Positions 32,901-43,100 of a stretch of DNA of 64,000 nt are shown piece after piece. Numbering within the stretch: the stretch's first letter is position 1; every line of letters starts with the position of its first letter. Under the pieces are notes generated by a model. The model was not told the DNA's origin, did not search any database, and saw only the letters and a list, made by a program, of their open reading frames with translations. The DNA lies in contig NZ_CP128846.1 of NCBI RefSeq assembly GCF_030388665.1, positions 1,116,001 to 1,180,000 on the forward strand, written 5' to 3'. The stretch is from Streptomyces flavofungini (GTDB taxonomy: Bacteria; Actinomycetota; Actinomycetes; Streptomycetales; Streptomycetaceae). Both the position numbers and the translations under genes were made by a program.

Positions 32901-35900
32901 TCCTCGCCGAGCCAGCCCTGCAGAACCTCAAGGGCACGCTCCAACTGGGGCCGTACGGCGCCGAGTTCGACCTGTCGGTCGCTCTCGGCAGTGGCTCCGG
33001 CCGCCGTCAGGAGCGGCAGGAACAGCGTCGCGGGCGGCTCGGCACCGTCGTCGAGTGCGGCGGTCAGGGACTCCAGGTCCGCGTGCGTGTGGCGTACGAA
33101 GGGCAGGGCGTCGACCACGTCCGGGGAGCCGATGAGCGCTGCCGCGGCGAGCTGCCCGGTCGCTTCCGCCGGGGTGTCGAGGGTCGTCCACTCCACCTGG
33201 AACAGCGCGTCGCGCGCCGCCGAACCGGTCAGCTGGTCCTCGGAGAGGGCGCGCAGCGCGAGCGACCCGACGGAGACGACCGGCTGCCCGGTGGCGTCGG
33301 CGGCCAGCAGGGTGACGGTGTCCGCCCCGGCGGCGGCGACGCGCACGCGGAGCGTGGTGGCGCCGGTGGCGTGCAGGGTGACGCCGGACCAGACGAACGG
33401 CAGGTGCGCGCGGTCGGTGCGGGAGATGAAGTCGCCGAGCCCGATGGCGTGCAGGGCGGCGTCGAAGAGAGCCGGGTGCAGCCCGAAGGACTCCGTGTCG
33501 GCGTGCGCCTCCTGCGGCAGGTCGATCTCCGCGTACACGTCGCCACCCTGCCGCCAGGCGGCGCGCAGGCCCTGGAAGAGGGGGCCGTAGCCGTGCCCGT
33601 TGGCCGTCAGGCGCTCGTACAGGTCGGACACGTCGACGCGCTCGGCCCCGGCGGGCGGCCACACGGACAGGTCGGCGGCCTCGGCGGTCCCGGCCGCGGG
33701 GGCGGTCGGGAGGAGGCTGCCGGTGAAGTGGCGCGTCCAGGGGGTGTCGTCGGCGTCGTCCTGCGGACGCGCGAACAGGCTCAGCTCGCGCCGCCCGGTG
33801 TCGTCCGGGCCACCCACGGAGATCTGCAGCTGGATGCCGCCCTGCGCGGGGACGACGAGGGGCGCTTCCAGGGTCAGCTCTTCGAGGTGGCCGCAGCCGA
33901 CCTCGTCGCCCGCGCGCAGGGCGAGTTCGACGTAGGCCGTCCCGGGCAGCAGGATCGCGCCGTCGACCGCGTGGTCCGCGAGCCACGGGTGCGTCTGCGT
34001 CGAGAGCCGTCCGGTGAACAGGTACCCGTCCGCGTCCGCGAGCGCCACGGCGGCCCCGAGCAGTGGGTGCCCGGCGGCACGCAGCCCCGCGAACACCACG
34101 TCACCGGCTCCGGCGGGCGCGGCCTTCGGCCAGTAGTGCTCGCGCTGGAAGGGGTAGGTGGGCAGGTCGACGGTGGTGCGGGCGCCGGGGAGGAGGGCCT
34201 GCCAGTCGAGTTCGGCGCCGTGCGCGTGGGCTTCGGCGAGGGAGGCGGCGAGGCGGTCGACGCCGCCCTCGTCACGGCGCAGAGAACCGAGCGTGACAGC
34301 CTGACTGTCGGTCGCGTCGATCGTCGCCTGCACCGGGACCGTGAGCACCGGGTGCGGGCTCATCTCGACGAACAGGCTGTGCCCTTCGGCGAGCAGGCCG
34401 CGGGTGGCGTGCTCGAACAGGACCGTCTGACGCAGGTTGCGATACCAATAGCCCGCGTCCATCGGGGTGTCGGCATCCAGCCACTCCCCCGTGAGCGTCG
34501 AGTACAGCGGAATGTCGGCGCCCTGCGGGGCGAGCCCGGCCAGGGCCTCGGCTATCCGCTCCTCGATCTGCTCCACGTAAGAGGAATGCGAGGCGTAGTC
34601 CACGGGGATCGTGCGGGCGCGGATGTCCTGGCCGACGCACTGGGCGACCAGCTCCTCCAGCGCCTCCGGCTCACCGGAGACCACGACCTGGGCGGGGCCG
34701 TTCACGGCGGCCAGCTCGATCCGACCGTCCCAGGCCCCGATCAGCTCACGCACTTCCTGCTCGGGCAGCGGCACGGACACCATCCCGCCCTTGCCCGACA
34801 ACTCCCGGATCGCCAGGCTGCGCAGCGCCACCACACGAGCGGCATCCCGCAACGACAGCGCACCCGCCACACACGCGGCGGCGATCTCACCCTGGCTGTG
34901 CCCGACGACGGCCGCAGGCTGCACACCCGCCGCCTGCCACGTCGCCGCCAGCGACACCATCACCGCGAACAACACCGGCTGGACCACATCCACCCGATCG
35001 AAGTTCTCCCCACTCAGCTCATCGAAAAGATCCCACTCGACGAACTCCGCAAGCGCCTCACCACACTCCCGCATCCGCTCCGCGAACACCGGACTGGAGT
35101 CGAGAAGTTCACGGGCCATCCCGGCCCACTGCGAGCCCTGACCCGGGAACACGAACACCGGACGGACCGACCCGCCCAGCGCCCGCCCAGTGACCACGTT
35201 CTGCGCGCCCGCGCCATCCAGCGCCAGCGCGTCGAGCCCGGCAAGCAGCTCGTCCCGGTCCCGGCCGAGGACGACGCCCCGCTGGTCGAACCGCGACCGC
35301 GCCACCACCAACGACCACGCCACATCGCCCGGTTCCAGAGAAGCATCGGCGAGCAACAGCTCCCGCACCCGCGCGGCCTGCGCCCGCAAGGCACCCTCGG
35401 TCTTGCCCGAGAGAGCGAACGGCACGACACCCGCCACGACCGCCGACGCAGAAGGCGCGGCAGCCTCCTCGGGCGCGCCGGGCTCGTCCGCTGCGGGCTC
35501 CGCGACCGGCGCCTGTTCCACGATGACGTGCGCGTTCGTACCGCTGACGCCGAAGGACGACACGCCCGCGCGACGCGGCGCACCGCCCTCCCGCTCGGCC
35601 CACTCGCGGGCCTCGGTCAGGAGGGCGACGGAGCCGGAGGTCCAGTTGACCTGGGACGTGGGCGCGTCGACGTGGAGGGTCTGCGGGAGCACTCCGGCGC
35701 GCATCGCCATGACCATCTTGATGATGCCCGCGACACCGGCGGCGGCCTGGGTGTGGCCGATGTTGGACTTGATGGAGCCGAGCCACAGGGGCTCGCGGCC
35801 GCCCGTGGGGGCCTCGGGGCGCTCCTGGCCGTAGGTGGCGATGAGGGCCTGGGCCTCGATGGGGTCGCCCAGCGTGGTGCCCGTGCCGTGCGCCTCGACG

Positions 35901-36913
35901 GCGTCGATGTCGGCCGCGGTGAGGCGGGCGTTGGCGAGGGCCTGCATGATGACGCGCTGCTGGGAGGGGCCGTTGGGGGCGGTCAGGCCGTTGCTGGCAC
36001 CGTCCTGGTTGACCGCCGAGCCGCGGACGACGGCGAGGACCTGGCGGCCCGCGCGACGGGCGTCGGACAGGCGCTCGACGAGGAGCATGCCGACGCCCTC
36101 GCCCCAGCCGGTGCCGTCGGCCGCGTCGGCGAACGCCTTGCAGCGCCCGTCCGCGGCGAGGCCCTGCTGGCGGCTGAACTCGGTGAAGACGCCGGGCGTG
36201 GAGATGACGGTGACACCCGCGACGAGGGCCATGCCGCATTCGCCCTGGCGCAGCGCCTGCACGGCGAGGTGCAGGGCGACCAGCGAGGACGAGCAGGCCG
36301 TGTCGACGGTGAGGGCGGGGCCTTCGAGGCCGAGGGTGTAGGCGATGCGGCCGGACTCGACGGCGGCGGCGTTGCCGGTGCTCACATAGCCCTCGACGTC
36401 CTCCTCGGCTTCGAAGAGGAGCGGGGCGTAGTCCTGGCCGTTGGTTCCGACGAATACGCCGGTGCGGCTGCCGCGCACCGACGCCGGGTCGATGCCGGCG
36501 CGCTCCAGGGCCTCCCACGCGGTTTCCAGGAGGAGCCGCTGCTGCGGGTCCATCGCGAGGGCTTCGCGCGGGGAGATGCCGAAGAAAGCGGCGTCGAATT
36601 CGGCGACGCCGTCCAGGAAGCCGCCGTGCGCCGTGGAAGTCGTTCCCTGCTTTCCTGCGGCGTCCGGGTCGTAGAGGGATTCGAGGTCCCAGTTACGGTC
36701 CGTGGGAAGCCCTGAAATGGCGTCCCGGCCTTCAGAAAGGAGTCGCCACAGATCTTCGGGGCCGCTCACGCCGCCGGGGAAGCGGCAGCTCATCGCTGTG
36801 ATCGCGATGGGCTCCTGAGCAGCGGCCTCGATGTCCTTCAGACGTTGCTGCGTCTGATGCAGGTCCGCCGAAACCCACTTGAGATAGTCGCGCAGCGTCT
36901 CTTCATTCGCCAT
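20948..36913 (-). CDS. PKS-3: type I modular polyketide synthase, modules M7-M9
   Basis: 5321 residues from the ATG at 36913 (an adjoining upstream TTG is less well spaced from AGGTGA); TAA stop at 20948-20950. Residues 1-33 ([15 protein letters not shown]...) are the N-terminal docking coiled coil. M7: KS 34-470 (Cys 207), AT 584-914 (Ser 673), DH from 948 (His 981, Asp 1151), KR from about 1467, ACP Ser 1785. M8: KS 1849-2282 (Cys 2025), AT from 2390 (Ser 2479), KR from about 3017, ACP Ser 3341. M9: KS 3406-3836 (Cys 3579), AT 3939-4272 (Ser 4030), DH from 4306 (His 4339, Asp 4518), KR from about 4844, ACP Ser 5163. The docking tail contains a [12 protein letters not shown] helix followed by an unusual hydrophilic extension of about 26 residues before the stop. 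Its last codons carry the ribosome binding site of PKS-4. This is the largest subunit in the window and switches the product from polyol to alternating alkene/alcohol. Confidence 0.98.
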   Translation of the reverse strand: MANEETLRDYLKWVSADLHQTQQRLKDIEAAAQEPIAITAMSCRFPGGVSGPEDLWRLLSEGRDAISGLPTDRNWDLESLYDPDAAGKQGTTSTAHGGFLDGVAEFDAAFFGISPREALAMDPQQRLLLETAWEALERAGIDPASVRGSRTGVFVGTNGQDYAPLLFEAEEDVEGYVSTGNAAAVESGRIAYTLGLEGPALTVDTACSSSLVALHLAVQALRQGECGMALVAGVTVISTPGVFTEFSRQQGLAADGRCKAFADAADGTGWGEGVGMLLVERLSDARRAGRQVLAVVRGSAVNQDGASNGLTAPNGPSQQRVIMQALANARLTAADIDAVEAHGTGTTLGDPIEAQALIATYGQERPEAPTGGREPLWLGSIKSNIGHTQAAAGVAGIIKMVMAMRAGVLPQTLHVDAPTSQVNWTSGSVALLTEAREWAEREGGAPRRAGVSSFGVSGTNAHVIVEQAPVAEPAADEPGAPEEAAAPSASAVVAGVVPFALSGKTEGALRAQAARVRELLLADASLEPGDVAWSLVVARSRFDQRGVVLGRDRDELLAGLDALALDGAGAQNVVTGRALGGSVRPVFVFPGQGSQWAGMARELLDSSPVFAERMRECGEALAEFVEWDLFDELSGENFDRVDVVQPVLFAVMVSLAATWQAAGVQPAAVVGHSQGEIAAACVAGALSLRDAARVVALRSLAIRELSGKGGMVSVPLPEQEVRELIGAWDGRIELAAVNGPAQVVVSGEPEALEELVAQCVGQDIRARTIPVDYASHSSYVEQIEERIAEALAGLAPQGADIPLYSTLTGEWLDADTPMDAGYWYRNLRQTVLFEHATRGLLAEGHSLFVEMSPHPVLTVPVQATIDATDSQAVTLGSLRRDEGGVDRLAASLAEAHAHGAELDWQALLPGARTTVDLPTYPFQREHYWPKAAPAGAGDVVFAGLRAAGHPLLGAAVALADADGYLFTGRLSTQTHPWLADHAVDGAILLPGTAYVELALRAGDEVGCGHLEELTLEAPLVVPAQGGIQLQISVGGPDDTGRRELSLFARPQDDADDTPWTRHFTGSLLPTAPAAGTAEAADLSVWPPAGAERVDVSDLYERLTANGHGYGPLFQGLRAAWRQGGDVYAEIDLPQEAHADTESFGLHPALFDAALHAIGLGDFISRTDRAHLPFVWSGVTLHATGATTLRVRVAAAGADTVTLLAADATGQPVVSVGSLALRALSEDQLTGSAARDALFQVEWTTLDTPAEATGQLAAAALIGSPDVVDALPFVRHTHADLESLTAALDDGAEPPATLFLPLLTAAGATAESDRQVELGAVRPQLERALEVLQGWLGEERFEESRLVVVTRGAVAADPDPVAAAVWGLLRSAQSEHPDRFVLLDLDPDAATGADESVEALVAAALATDEPEVALHDGVLRAPRLTRVPPAETIGTAPRTDSAPTAEADAEADAEATDGADSTPGPWGAGTVLITGGTGTLGGLVARHLVARHGVRDLLLVSRRGDAAPGAAELRADLAESGARVRLAACDTADRAALAALLDEVGADLSAVVHVAGALDDGVVTALTPERLDTVLRPKVDAALNLHELTADLDLSAFVLFSSAAGVFGTPGQANYAAANAYLDALARHRRAHGLPATSLAWGLWAQASEMTAHLGAGELDRRTRAGAAPLTSAEGLELFDAAHAANHPLTVPVRLDLAGLRAQAAAGNGVPPLLRTLVRAPQRRTAAGADRQEGSALAQRLAALPEADREQEVLALVRGHAAAVLGYPSADAIAPDRAFREVGFDSLTAVELRNRLTAATGLRLPATLAFDYPAATVLARHILEEVLGGDATAPAPGAPRPTASSAAADDDPIVIVSMSCRYPGGVSTPEDLWRLTADGVDAIGDLPGDRGWDVDALYDPDPDSAGSFYTREGGFLYDAADFDPAFFGISPREGLSIDPQQRLLLETTWEAFERAGIDPASARGSSTGVFVGVMYNDYATHLLSAPGGLDDLEGYVGNGSAASVASGRISYSFGLEGPAVTVDTACSSSLVALHLAAQALRQGECDMALAGGVAVMSTPGTFIEFSRQRGLAADGRCKSFAAAADGTGWGEGVGVLLLERLSDARRKGHRVLAVVRGSAVNQDGASNGLTAPNGPAQQRVIRAALANARLTPDDVDAVEAHGTGTTLGDPIEAQALLATYGKGRDADRPLWLGSLKSNIGHTQAAAGVAGVIKMVMAMRAGVLPQTLHVDEPTPEVDWSAGAVELLTEAREWAERDGGAPRRAGVSSFGVSGTNAHVIVEQAPTDAEPVRPARTSDGAAPLLTAVPLALSAKTPEALRAQAARLRERLLTDTDLQVGDVVWSLAVARSRFEHRGAVVGRDRQDFLDGLERLAEGDLTASGVVAGRAESAGRAVFVFPGQGSQWAGMARELLDSSPVFAERMRECGEALSEFVEWELFDELSGENFDRVDVVQPVLFAVMVSLAATWQAAGVQPAAVVGHSQGEIAAACVAGALSLRDAARVVALRSLAIRELSGKGGMVSVPLPEAEVRELITAWGDRISVAAVNGPAQVVVSGEPEALEELVARCVAQDIRARTIPVDYASHSAYVEQIEEQIAEALAEVSPRSAEVPLFSTLTGEWLDADTPMDAGYWYRNLRQTVLFEHATRGLLAEGHGLFVEMSPHPVLTVPVQATIDATDSPAVTLGSLRRDEGGADRLAASLAEAHVHGAELDWQALVPGARVLADLPTYAFQRQHYWPDFAAPDEEAAAPTADEVESRFWDAVEREDLEGLAAELEVADGSAAGLGEVLPVLSSWRRQRRERSTVDGWRYQVTWKPLTGGALPTSGLSGRWLVVLPESAADQAWAAGTAEALQRAGAQAVELRLSAAELTRESLVARLTDAGELAGVVSLLGLDETAHAEHSGVPAGLAGTVALVQALGDAGVGARLWAVTRGAVSTGRSDRVENPTQAQLWGLGRVVALEYPDRWGGLIDVPSAYDTRTGARLTAALAGRDEDQLAVRGSGVFVRRLARTGSAETPKKWSPRGTALVTGGTGAIGGHVARWLAREGVEHLVLTSRRGPDAPGAAELRAELEELGAEVTVAACDIADRDAVAGLLETLAAEGRTLRSVFHAAGVGQTQPLDGMTATDIAEVFGAKTAGAAHLDELLDGDSLDAFVLFSSNSGVWGGGGQGAYAAANAYLDALAEARRTRGLAATSVAWGLWAGGGMAGDDGTEHLQRRGLTAMAPERAVAALAQAVACDETFLAVADMDWARFAPSFTSVRPSPLLGDLPEVRRALAEPEAASAAEKKGATGSEWADRLADLSTAEQERLLLDLVRGQAASVLGYAGAEAVEPTRAFRELGFDSLTAVEVRNRLASATGLKLPTTLVFDYPTSAVLAAHLRTQLVGEQDAGRAATGAAVTSAGATGAEDDPIVIVSMSCRYPGGATSPDALWRLLAEGADAMSDFPGGRGWDLDGLYDADPEQRGTSYARQGGFLYEADQFDPVFFGISPREALAMDPQQRLLLETSWELFERAGINPATLHGSQAGVFVGASSQGYGSGLAQTPEGVEGYLLAGGATSVISGRLSYAFGLEGPAVTVDTACSSSLVALHLAAQALRQGECDLALAGGVTVMSNPGAFIEFSRQRGLAADGRCKPFAEAADGTGWGEGVGLLLLERLSDAQRHGHEVLAVVRGSAVNQDGASNGLTAPNGPSQQRVIRAALANAGLTPADVDAVEAHGTGTTLGDPIEAQALLATYGQDRPAEQPLWLGSVKSNIGHTQSAAGVAGIIKMVMAMRHGVLPQTLHVDEPSTHVDWSAGSVELLTEAREWAERDGGVPRRAGVSSFGVSGTNAHVIVEQAPVAEPVGVVEPVLDAPVTGVVPWVVSARSAEALRAQAQRLREHVGEREDLEPANVGWSLLSGRALHEHRAVVLGEGREEFLAGLGAVAAGGPGVVTGSVVEGRLGVVFTGQGSQRVGMGRELYEAFPVFADALDEVCAHLDPLLDRPLKDVMFGADAEVLEQTGYAQPALFAVEVALYRLAESFGVRPEIVGGHSIGELTAAYVAGLWSLGDAARLVAARGRLMQSLPEGGGMLAVQAAEADVLPLLEGLAESVGVAAVNGPSQVVLSGDLQALEGLEERLRGEGRKVRRLKVSHAFHSPLMAPVLEDFRKVAESLAYQDAVLPVVSNLTGQLATPDELKDPDYWVRHIREAVRFHDGLATLTGQGVSTLLELGPDAVLTAMAHDTVTDPAAQAGLIGGLRKDRPEPDTFLAALAKAHVRGVEVDWTPLYARVEARVRVELPTYAFQHQGYWLRQTAGAADVESAGLASAEHPLLGAGMPLADTDGHVFTGRLSLATHPWLADHAVAGRVLLPGTAFVELAVHAGGQVGCGTLEELTLGAPLVLPEQGSVQVQLRVEAPDATGRRQLSLHSRPEAGAAADTLAADTWTKNATGTLTESAPDAATSAAAAASGDLTAWPPRDAEPLAVDGLYGELAEAGFDYGPVFQGLRAAWRRGDEVFAEVALEQDEHTTADSFGLHPAILDAALHARAASAATRSEADRPAPGGLPFTWTGVTLHAAGAATVRVRLRPNGTDGVSLEVADTTGMPVASVDALVFRPMSKELIERMSGADPHADSVFRVEWKRQPVAAVEPVSLALLGDAGTARTATSYADLAALGAAVDAGEELPAAVVWSPGASRAAGGDGLARPEDVSATLADALGVVQGWLADERFETSRLVVLTRGAVVLDTADTAHAAGTAGTADSAARVDDGAPDPVAAAVAGLVRSAQSEHPGRLVLADTDDTAADTVEYAHVNAGADATTSTAAAPSLAAALASGEPEVALRDGEVWVPRLARVALAPAGGAPAPWSTGTVLVTGAFGGLGRVVVRHLAERHGAQDLLLVSRRGQDAAGATELQAELGALGTKVTVAACDVADRDALAALIEERGADLTAVVHVAGILDDGVVTALTPERLTTVLRPKVDAALNLHELTAGLDLSAFVLFSSASGVFGGPGQANYAAANAYLDALARHRRAHGLPATSLAWGLWAQDSDMTGALADTDIKRMARGGVLALDTAQALALLDLAPASEHPALVPIRIDTAALRTQPPEAVPALLSGLVRTTVRRARTGTDTTSAAARTETLADRLAGRPGAERDRILLDLVRTHVAGVLGYASPNAVELSRGFLELGFDSLTAVELRNRLTAETELRLPSTLIFDYPNPAALAEHLSEELPTTLGTPAAGPVDPGDLDGELDRLESVLKAVGDTAGGTERDRVADRLRSLLTAWDSSRPTAHGTAVDDDREREELEGATADELFDLLDNELQTPSESHPNSSDTGSGTERPGRFEEAL
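20956..20962 (-). promoter_or_regulatory. Ribosome binding site of PKS-4 inside the end of PKS-3
   Basis: GAGGAGG lies eight bases upstream of the PKS-4 ATG and overlaps the Glu-Glu codons of the PKS-3 C terminus. Since PKS-3 stops at the base next to that ATG, the two genes are almost certainly cotranscribed and translationally coupled. Confidence 0.8.
21335..26698 (-). other. Module M9: KS-AT(malonyl)-DH-KR(B)-ACP
   Basis: KS 25406-26698, Cys codon 26177-26179. AT about 24100-25098 with GHSIG (Ser 24824-24826) and HAFH (24515-24526): malonyl. DH from 23996 with [10 protein letters not shown] (His 23897-23899) and ILDAAL (Asp 23360-23362). KR from 22384 with ILDD and Tyr near 21943: B-type. 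ACP Ser 21425-21427. Predicted disubstituted trans alkene. The spacer before the KR is rich in short Ala/Thr/Gly repeats (around 22700-22740). Confidence 0.94.
26800..31369 (-). other. Module M8: KS-AT(methylmalonyl)-KR(A1)-ACP
   Basis: KS 30068-31369, Cys codon 30839-30841. AT about 28752-29745 with GHSQG (Ser 29477-29479) and YASH (29168-29179): methylmalonyl. No DH; dimerization element present. KR from 27865 with the A-type Trp (GVWG near 27430), Gln three before Tyr and no LDD: A1. ACP Ser 26891-26893. Predicted 2-methyl-3-hydroxy unit. A 183-bp stretch of this KR (27362-27544) is identical to the KR of M10. Confidence 0.93.
31475..36814 (-). other. Module M7: KS-AT(methylmalonyl)-DH-KR(B)-ACP
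   Basis: KS 35507-36814, Cys codon 36293-36295. AT about 34172-35163 with GHSQG (Ser 34895-34897) and YASH (34586-34597): methylmalonyl. DH from 34070 with [10 protein letters not shown] (His 33971-33973) and LFDAAL (Asp 33461-33463). KR from 32515 with LDD near 32234-32250 and Tyr 32072-32074: B-type. ACP Ser 31559-31561. Predicted product: 2-methyl trisubstituted trans alkene. The spacer between DH and KR holds a short 12-bp tandem repeat (32552-32587). Part of the AT is base-identical to M10. Confidence 0.94.
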
Positions 36914-36919
36914 CAAATG

Positions 36920-36925
36920 TCACCT
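36920..36925 (-). promoter_or_regulatory. Ribosome binding site of PKS-3 (decides ATG over TTG)
   Basis: AGGTGA ends six bases before the ATG at 36911-36913. The TTG immediately upstream (36914-36916) is also in frame but would leave only three bases of spacing, so the ATG is the better start. Confidence 0.65.
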
Positions 36926-36992
36926 GTTCAGGACGTGTGCCGCACCCTCTGGCATACAACGGACCTGTCCGCAGCCGTTTTCTCGATGACGC

Positions 36993-37007
36993 TATGGGGG
37001 CCCCATA
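36993..37007. promoter_or_regulatory. Perfect palindrome TATGGGG-G-CCCCATA
   Basis: Seven-bp arms around one central base, centred 87 bp upstream of the PKS-3 ATG. Size and perfection suit a dimeric regulator operator, or a small RNA hairpin in the leader if the promoter near 37120 is used. No specific regulator can be named. Confidence 0.4.
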
Positions 37008-37017
37008 CGACCAACAA

Positions 37018-37045
37018 CCCCTACCCTCCCCCTACTCGCCCCTAC
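37018..37045 (-). promoter_or_regulatory. Three phased GTAGGGG direct repeats (candidate activator site)
   Basis: On the minus strand GTAGGGG occurs three times, at 37039-37045, 37029-37035 and 37018-37024, with steps of 10 and 11 bp, which puts the copies on one face of the helix. A fourth copy lies inverted at 37097-37103, and a fifth in the gap before PKS-2 (52041-52047). Heptamer direct repeats at about 11-bp pitch are the known site format of SARP-family activators of Streptomyces antibiotic clusters; this sequence differs from the usual SARP heptamer, so the binding protein is unknown. Confidence 0.45.
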
Positions 37046-37103
37046 GGGATTGCCTCGAAATGAGGCCGGGGGCGAGTGCGTGCGCAAAGGGGGTGGGTAG
37101 GGG
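37018..37103. repeat. 16-bp inverted repeat with 54-nt loop
   Basis: Positions 37018-37033 pair with 37088-37103 at 15 of 16 positions (one T-T mismatch at 37027/37094). The arms are CCCCTACCC-type against GGGTAGGGG-type sequence. The long loop argues against a classical terminator. The left arm overlaps two of the three GTAGGGG direct repeats. Confidence 0.6.
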
Positions 37104-37116
37104 CTGTCGGTTCAAT

Positions 37117-37145
37117 TAATTACCTTGACGAGCGCTCCTTGTCCA
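37117..37145 (-). promoter_or_regulatory. Candidate promoter for PKS-3
   Basis: On the minus strand TGGACA (37140-37145; five of six matches to TTGACA) is followed after 17 bp by TAATTA (37117-37122), the only strongly A+T-rich hexamer in the gap. The spacing is right but the -10 match is weak; overlapping ATTAAT and GGTAAT match TATAAT better, at spacings of 19 and 15. Prediction by eye only. Confidence 0.35.
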
Positions 37146-37182
37146 TCCATCGACGAAGACGCGGTTTATCACTGGGGGGTTG

Positions 37183-40100
37183 TCAGCCCCTTCCGAGTTG
37201 CTTCTTGATGAATTCGAGCATCTCGTCGTCGCTGGCTGCGGCGAGTTGTTCGCCGACGTCGGGGGCGTCGGTGGTGGCTGTTCCTGCTGCGCCCGCCTGC
37301 GCGCCCGTGCCCGTGCCCGTGGCGGTGTTCTTCCAGCGGTCGAGGGCCGCCTGGAGGCGCACGGCGACCTTGGTGCGGGTGATCTCGTCGGCGGCTCCCG
37401 CGGATCCGGCGGCGGCGAGGCTGCCTTCGAGCCGGTCGAGGTCGCCGAGCAGCAGCAGGGCGGGGTCGGCGGCGTCCGGGGCGAGTTCGGTGCGCAGGCA
37501 GTCGGCGAGGGCCGTGGGGGTCGGGTGGTCGAAGACCACGGTGGCGGGCAGGACGAGGCCGGTGAGGGCGTTGACGCGGTTGCGGAGTTCGACGGCGGTC
37601 AGGGAGTCGAAGCCCAGCTCGCGGAAGGCGCGGGTGGGTTCGACGGCTGCCGCGCCGCTGTAGCCGAGGACGGCGGCGACCTGTTCGCAGACGAGGTCCA
37701 GGAGCAGCCGGTCCTGTTCGGGCCGCGGCAGCGACGCGAGGCGTGCCGCGAGGTCCGGGCCGCCCTGCCCGGCGGCGGGACCGCCGACGCCGGTGCCGCC
37801 GTCGGCCACGCCGGTGCCGGACAGGCGTGCCGCTTGTGCTTCCGGCAGTTCGGCGTAGAGCCTGCTGGGCCGGACCGCGGTGAACGCCGGTGCGTACTGC
37901 TGCCAGTCGACGTCGGCGACGAGGACGGCAGTGCGGTCCTGGCCGAGGAGCCGCTGGAGGGCGACGACGGCGCGCTCCGGCTCCAGGGGCGGCAGTGCCC
38001 CGCCGCGCAGTCGTTCCGCGGCCACTCCCTCGGCGGCCATGCCGCTGCCCGCCCACGGGCCCCAGGCCACCGCGGTGGCGGTCAGGCCGCGGGCCCTGCG
38101 GGCGTGGGCGAGCCCGTCGAGGTAGGCGTTGGCGGCGGCGTAGCTTCCCTGTCCGGCGCCGCCGGCCACACCGGCGAAGGAGGAGAACAGGACGAACGCC
38201 GACAGGTCCAGATCGGCCGTCAGCTCGTCCAGGTTGCGGGCCGACTCCGTCTTCGCGCGGAAGACGGTCGCGAGCCGCTCGGGCGTCATCGCGTCGAGCA
38301 CGCCGTCGTCGAGGACACCGGCCGCGTGGAACACGCCGGTCAGCGGCGCGTCGGCGGGGATCTCCGCGAGGAGGGCGGCAAGGGCGTCCCGGTCGGCGGC
38401 GTCGCAGGCCGCGACGGTCACGCGGACGCCGGACTCCTCCAGTTCCGCGCGGAGTTCGGCGGCGCCGGGCGCGTCGGGGCCGCGCCTGCTGGTCAGGACG
38501 AGGTGGTCGGCGCCCTCACGGGCGAGCCAGCGGGCCACGTGGCCGCCCAGGGCGCCGGTGCCGCCGGTGACGAGCACGGTGCCGTGCGGCGCCCACGCGG
38601 CGGCCGGTTCGCCGTCGTACGGGGCACGCACCACGCGGCGCCCGAACGCGCCGGAGCCGCGCACCGCCACCTGGTCCTCACCGGCCCAGGCCCCGCCGAG
38701 CACGCGGCCGAGCCGGGACAGCGCGGCCGTGTCGGCGCTGTCGGGCAGGTCGACGAGACCACCCCAGCGCTCCGGGTACTCCAGGGCGGCGACCCGGCCG
38801 AGACCCCACAGGGCGGTGCGGGCGGGCGCGGTCCGCGCGTCGCCGTGGCCGACGGCGACGGCGTCCCGAGTGGCGCACCACAGGGGGGCGTCGACGCCGG
38901 TGTCACCGAGGGCCTGGATCAGCGCCAGCGTGCGGGTGACTTCCGCCGGTACGGCGCCGCCGTCACCGGGGGCGTCCGCGTCGGCCTCCAGGGCGGCTGC
39001 CGGTTCGTCGACTGCGAGCAGCGAGAGCACGCCGTCGAAGGCAGTCCCCTCGGCGGCCTCGCCGAGCGCGGCGCGCAGGGGTCCGGCGAACGCGTCCCGT
39101 GCGGTGGCGTCCGCGGGCACCGCCACGGTCACGAGCCGCACCTCGTGCTCGGCCATGAGGGCGGCCACGGCCGCGTGCCACGACGCGGTGACGTCGATGT
39201 GACCGTCGGCGTGGCCCTCCGTCCGGGCGTCCCTCCGCTCTTCCGGTACGACGACGAGCCAGCTGCCCGTCAGCTTCCCGGCCGCCGACTCGGTGAGCGG
39301 CGTCCAGGACTCGCGGTAGTTCCACTTGTCGAGGGTGAAGGTCTCGCGCCGCTGCTTCCGCCAGGCGGTCAGCGCGGGCAGGACCTCGGCGAGCGGGGCG
39401 TCGTCCGACACCTCCAGGGTCTTGGCCAGCTCGGCCGCGTCCGCGCTCTCCACGGTCTCCCAGAACCGCGACTCCACCTCGTCCACCGCACCGGTACCGG
39501 CCATGCCCGCCGTGTCCGACGCCGCCTCCAGCCAGTAGTGCTCGTGCTGGAAGGCGTACGTGGGCAGGTCGACGCGCCGCCGTGCCTCGGCCGGTGCGTA
39601 CAGCGGCGCCCAGTCGGCCTCCGCGCCGCGCACCTGGACCTTGGCGAGGGCGGCGAGGAAGGTGTCGGGCTCGGGTCGGTCCTTGCGCAGTCCGCCGATC
39701 AGGCCCGCCTGGGCGGCCGGGTCGGTGACGGTGTCGTGCGCCATCGCCGTCAGGACGGCATCCGGGCCCAACTCGAGGAGCGTGGAGACGCCCTGGCCGG
39801 TGAGAGTGGCGAGTCCGTCGTGGAAGCGGACGGCCTCACGGATGTGCCGCACCCAGTACTCCGGGTCCTTCAGCTCGTCCGGTTCCGCGAGCTCGCCGGT
39901 GACGTTGGAGACGACGGGCAGCTTCGGGTCCTGGTACGCCAGCCCTCCCGCGACCTTGCGGAAGTCCTCCAGGACCGGGTCCATGAGCGGCGAGTGGAAG
40001 GCATGCGACACCTTCAGCCACCGCACCTTGCGGCCCTCACCCCGCAGCCTCTCCTCCAAGCCCTCCAGGACGGTGAGGTCACCGGAGAGCACCACCTGCG

Positions 40101-43100
40101 ACGGCCCGTTCACGGCCGCCAGACCGACCTGGTCGGACACGCCCTCAAGCAGCGGCAGCACATCCGCCTCGGCGGCCTGCACCGCCAGCATCGCCCCGCC
40201 CGCCGGGAGAGCCTGCATCAACCGGCCACGTGCGGCGACCAGTCGAGCCGCGTCCTCCAGGGACCAGAGTCCGGCCACATACGCGGCCGTCAGCTCACCG
40301 ATCGAGTGACCACCGACAACCTCCGGCCGCACCCCGAAGGACTCCGCCAAACGGAACAGAGCCACCTCGACGGCGAACAACGCGGGCTGCGCGTACCCCG
40401 TCTGCTCCAACAGCTCGGCGTCGGTGCCGAACATGACGTCCTTCAGCGGCTGGTCCAACAGCCCGTCCAGGTGCGCGCACACCTCGTCCAGCGCATCGGC
40501 GAACACCGGGAACGTCTCGTACAGCTCACGCCCCATGCCGACCCGCTGACTGCCCTGCCCGGTGAAGACGACCCCGAGACGGCCCTCGACCACCGCACCG
40601 GACACCACGCTCGGCGCGTGGCCGCCGGACACCAGCGCGTCCAGGCCGGACAGGAAGTCGTCCCGCTCGCGGCCGAAGACCACGGCTCGGTGTTCGAGGG
40701 GCGAGCGGCCCGTGGCCAGGGACCAGCCCGCGTCGGCGAGTGCGGCGCGGTCGGCGGTGAGGGTGGGGTCGGCGAGGAGCCGTTCGCGCAGGCGGGCGGC
40801 CTGGGCGCGGAGGGCGTCGGCGGTGCGGGCCGAGAGCTGCCAGGGGACGGCGGTGGCGGTGGTGTGCACCTCGTCGGGGCCCTGGGGGGTGGTGGGCCTG
40901 CGGCGGGGGGCCTGTTCCACGACGACGTGGGCGTTCGTGCCGCTCACGCCGAACGAGGAGACGCCCGCGCGGCGCGGCGCGCCGTCCCGGTCGGGCCACT
41001 CGCGGGCGCGGTCGAGCAGTTCCACGGTCCCGGCGGACCAGTCGACGTGGGTGCTCGGCCGGTCGATGTGGAGGGTCTGCGGGAGCATGCCGTGGCGCAT
41101 CGCCATGACCATCTTGATGATGCCCGCGACACCGGCGGCGGCCTGCGTGTGGCCGATGTTGGACTTCACGGAGCCGAGGAGCAGCGGCCGGTCGGCGGGC
41201 CGGTCCTGGCCGTAGGTGGCGATGAGGGCCTGGGCCTCGATCGGGTCGCCGAGGGTCGTGCCGGTGCCGTGGCCCTCGACGGCGTCGATCTGCTCGGGCG
41301 CGAGGCGCGCGTTGGCGAGGGCCTGGGTGATGACGCGCTGCTGGGACGGGCCGTTGGGGGCGGTCAGGCCGTTGGACGCGCCGTCCTGGTTCACAGCCGA
41401 GCCACGCACGACCGCCAGTACTTCGTGGCCGTTGCGGCGGGCGTCGGACAGGCGCTCCAGGAGCAGCAGGCCCGCGCCCTCGCCCCAGCCGGTGCCGTCG
41501 GCGGCTTCCGCGTAGGGCTTGCAGCGGCCGTCGCCGGCGAGGCCGCCCTGGCGGCTGAACTCGTCGAAGGCGCCCGCTGTCGCCATCACGGTGACGCCGC
41601 CCGCGAGGGCGAGGTCGCACTCGCCCTGACGCAGGGCCTGCGCGGCCAGGTGCAGGGCGACCAGGGACGAGGAGCACGCCGTGTCGACCGTCACCGCGGG
41701 GCCTTCGAGGCCGAAGGCGTAGGCGAGGCGGCCGGAGATGACGCTGCCGGACGTGCCGGTCATGAGGTGTCCCTCGACGCCTTCGGGGACGCTGTCGAGC
41801 CCGGTCGCGTACCCCTGGAAGCCGGAGCCGACGAAGACGCCGGTGGAGGTGGAGCGCAGGGACTTGGGGGCGATGCCGATGCGTTCGAAGAGTTCCCAGG
41901 AGGTCTCCAGGAGGAGCCGCTGCTGCGGGTCCATGGCCAGGGCCTCGCGCGGGGAGATCCCGAAGAGTCCGGCGTCGAACTCGGCGGCGTCGTAGACGAA
42001 GCCGCCCTCGGGCTTGTACCGGGCGCCACCGTCGAGGTCCCAGCCTCGGTCGGCGGGGAAGACGGAGATGGCGTCGGTGCCGTCGACGAGCAGTTGCCAC
42101 AGGCCCTCGGGGGTGGTGGCGCCGCCGGGGAAGCGGCAGCTCATGGACACGATGGCGATCGGGTCGTCGGACACGTCGGCGGTCGGCGCCGCCGGGACGG
42201 GGGCCGTCGTCGCGGCGGTGGCTCCGCCGGACAGCTCCGCCAGCAGGTGGCGGGCCAGGACCTCGGGCGACGGGTGGTCGAAGACGGCCGTCGCGGGCAG
42301 CTGGACGTCGGTGGCGGCGGTGAGGCGGTTGCGCAGTTCGACGGCGGTGAGGGAGTCGAAGCCCAGCTCGCGGAAGGCGCGGGTGGGTTCGACGGCCTCG
42401 GCGCCGCCGTAGCCGAGGGCGGCGGCCGCCTCGGCGCGCACGAGGTCGAGGACCAGGCGCTGCCGCTCGGGCTCGGGGAGTCCGGTGAGGCGGGCGGCCC
42501 ACTCCGAGACCGGACCGCTGTCGCCCGCCGGGGCGTCCTTCGCGCGCTGCGGCTTCGGGCGCAGCGCGGGCAGGCCACCGAGGAAGGCGCTCGGGCGGGC
42601 GGCGGTGAAGGTGGGCGCGAACCGCTCCCAGTCGACGTCGGCCACGGTCAGGCACGTCTCGTCGGACGCGAGCGCCTGGGCGAGCGCGCCGACGGCCAGT
42701 TCGGGTGCGAGCAGCGCGACACCGCGGCGGCGCAGGTGCTCCTCGGCCTCGGCGGTGGCTGCCATGCCGCTGCCGCCCCAGGCGCCCCAGGCGACGGAGG
42801 TCGCGCTCTGGCCGCGGGCGCGGCGGCGTTCGGCGACCGCGTCGAGGAAGGCGTTGGCGGCGGCGTATCCGGCCTGGCCGCCGCTGCCCCAGACGGCGGC
42901 GATGGAGGAGAACAGGACGAAGGCGTCGAGGTCCGTGTCGGCGAGGAGTTCGTCGAGGTGGGCGGCGCCCGCGGCCTTGGCGGCCAGCGCGTGGGCGAGG
43001 TCCGCGGGCGCGGTGTCGGCGAGGGCGACGGCGGGGCTCACCCCGGCGGCGTGGAAGACGGCACGCGGGGTGCGTCCGGCGGCCGCGAGTTCGTCGAGGA

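Larger units (their letters stand above)
36914..37182. other. 269-bp gap before PKS-3: likely internal promoter and operator region
   Basis: This is the longest gap in the window and the only one with an A+T-rich core (TTCAATTAATTACC, 37111-37124). Reading toward PKS-3 it holds, in order, a -35-like TGGACA, 17 bp, TAATTA; a 16-bp inverted repeat with one mismatch; three phased GTAGGGG repeats; a perfect 7-bp palindrome; and the ribosome binding site. No coding sequence is supported here. If the promoter is real, the leader to the ATG at 36913 is roughly 200 nt. Alternatively some of the repeats may act on the 3' end of the PKS-2 transcript. Confidence 0.55.

Noticed and set aside
27281..36715. 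Plus-strand open frame of 3144 codons, and similar ones at 57-4400, 4584-9842, 11195-14785, 16679-21001 and 37180-44985
   Set aside because: They are exact antisense shadows of PKS modules, open only because high G+C codon bias removes stops. Their translations are Arg/Gly/His-rich with no domain.
37018..37103. Inverted repeat as an intrinsic terminator of PKS-2
   Set aside because: The loop is 54 nt and there is no T-tract on the transcribed side, so termination is not supported.
36845..37119. Small plus-strand frames across the gap before PKS-3
   Set aside because: No ribosome binding site, no conserved feature, and they cover the promoter-like region.
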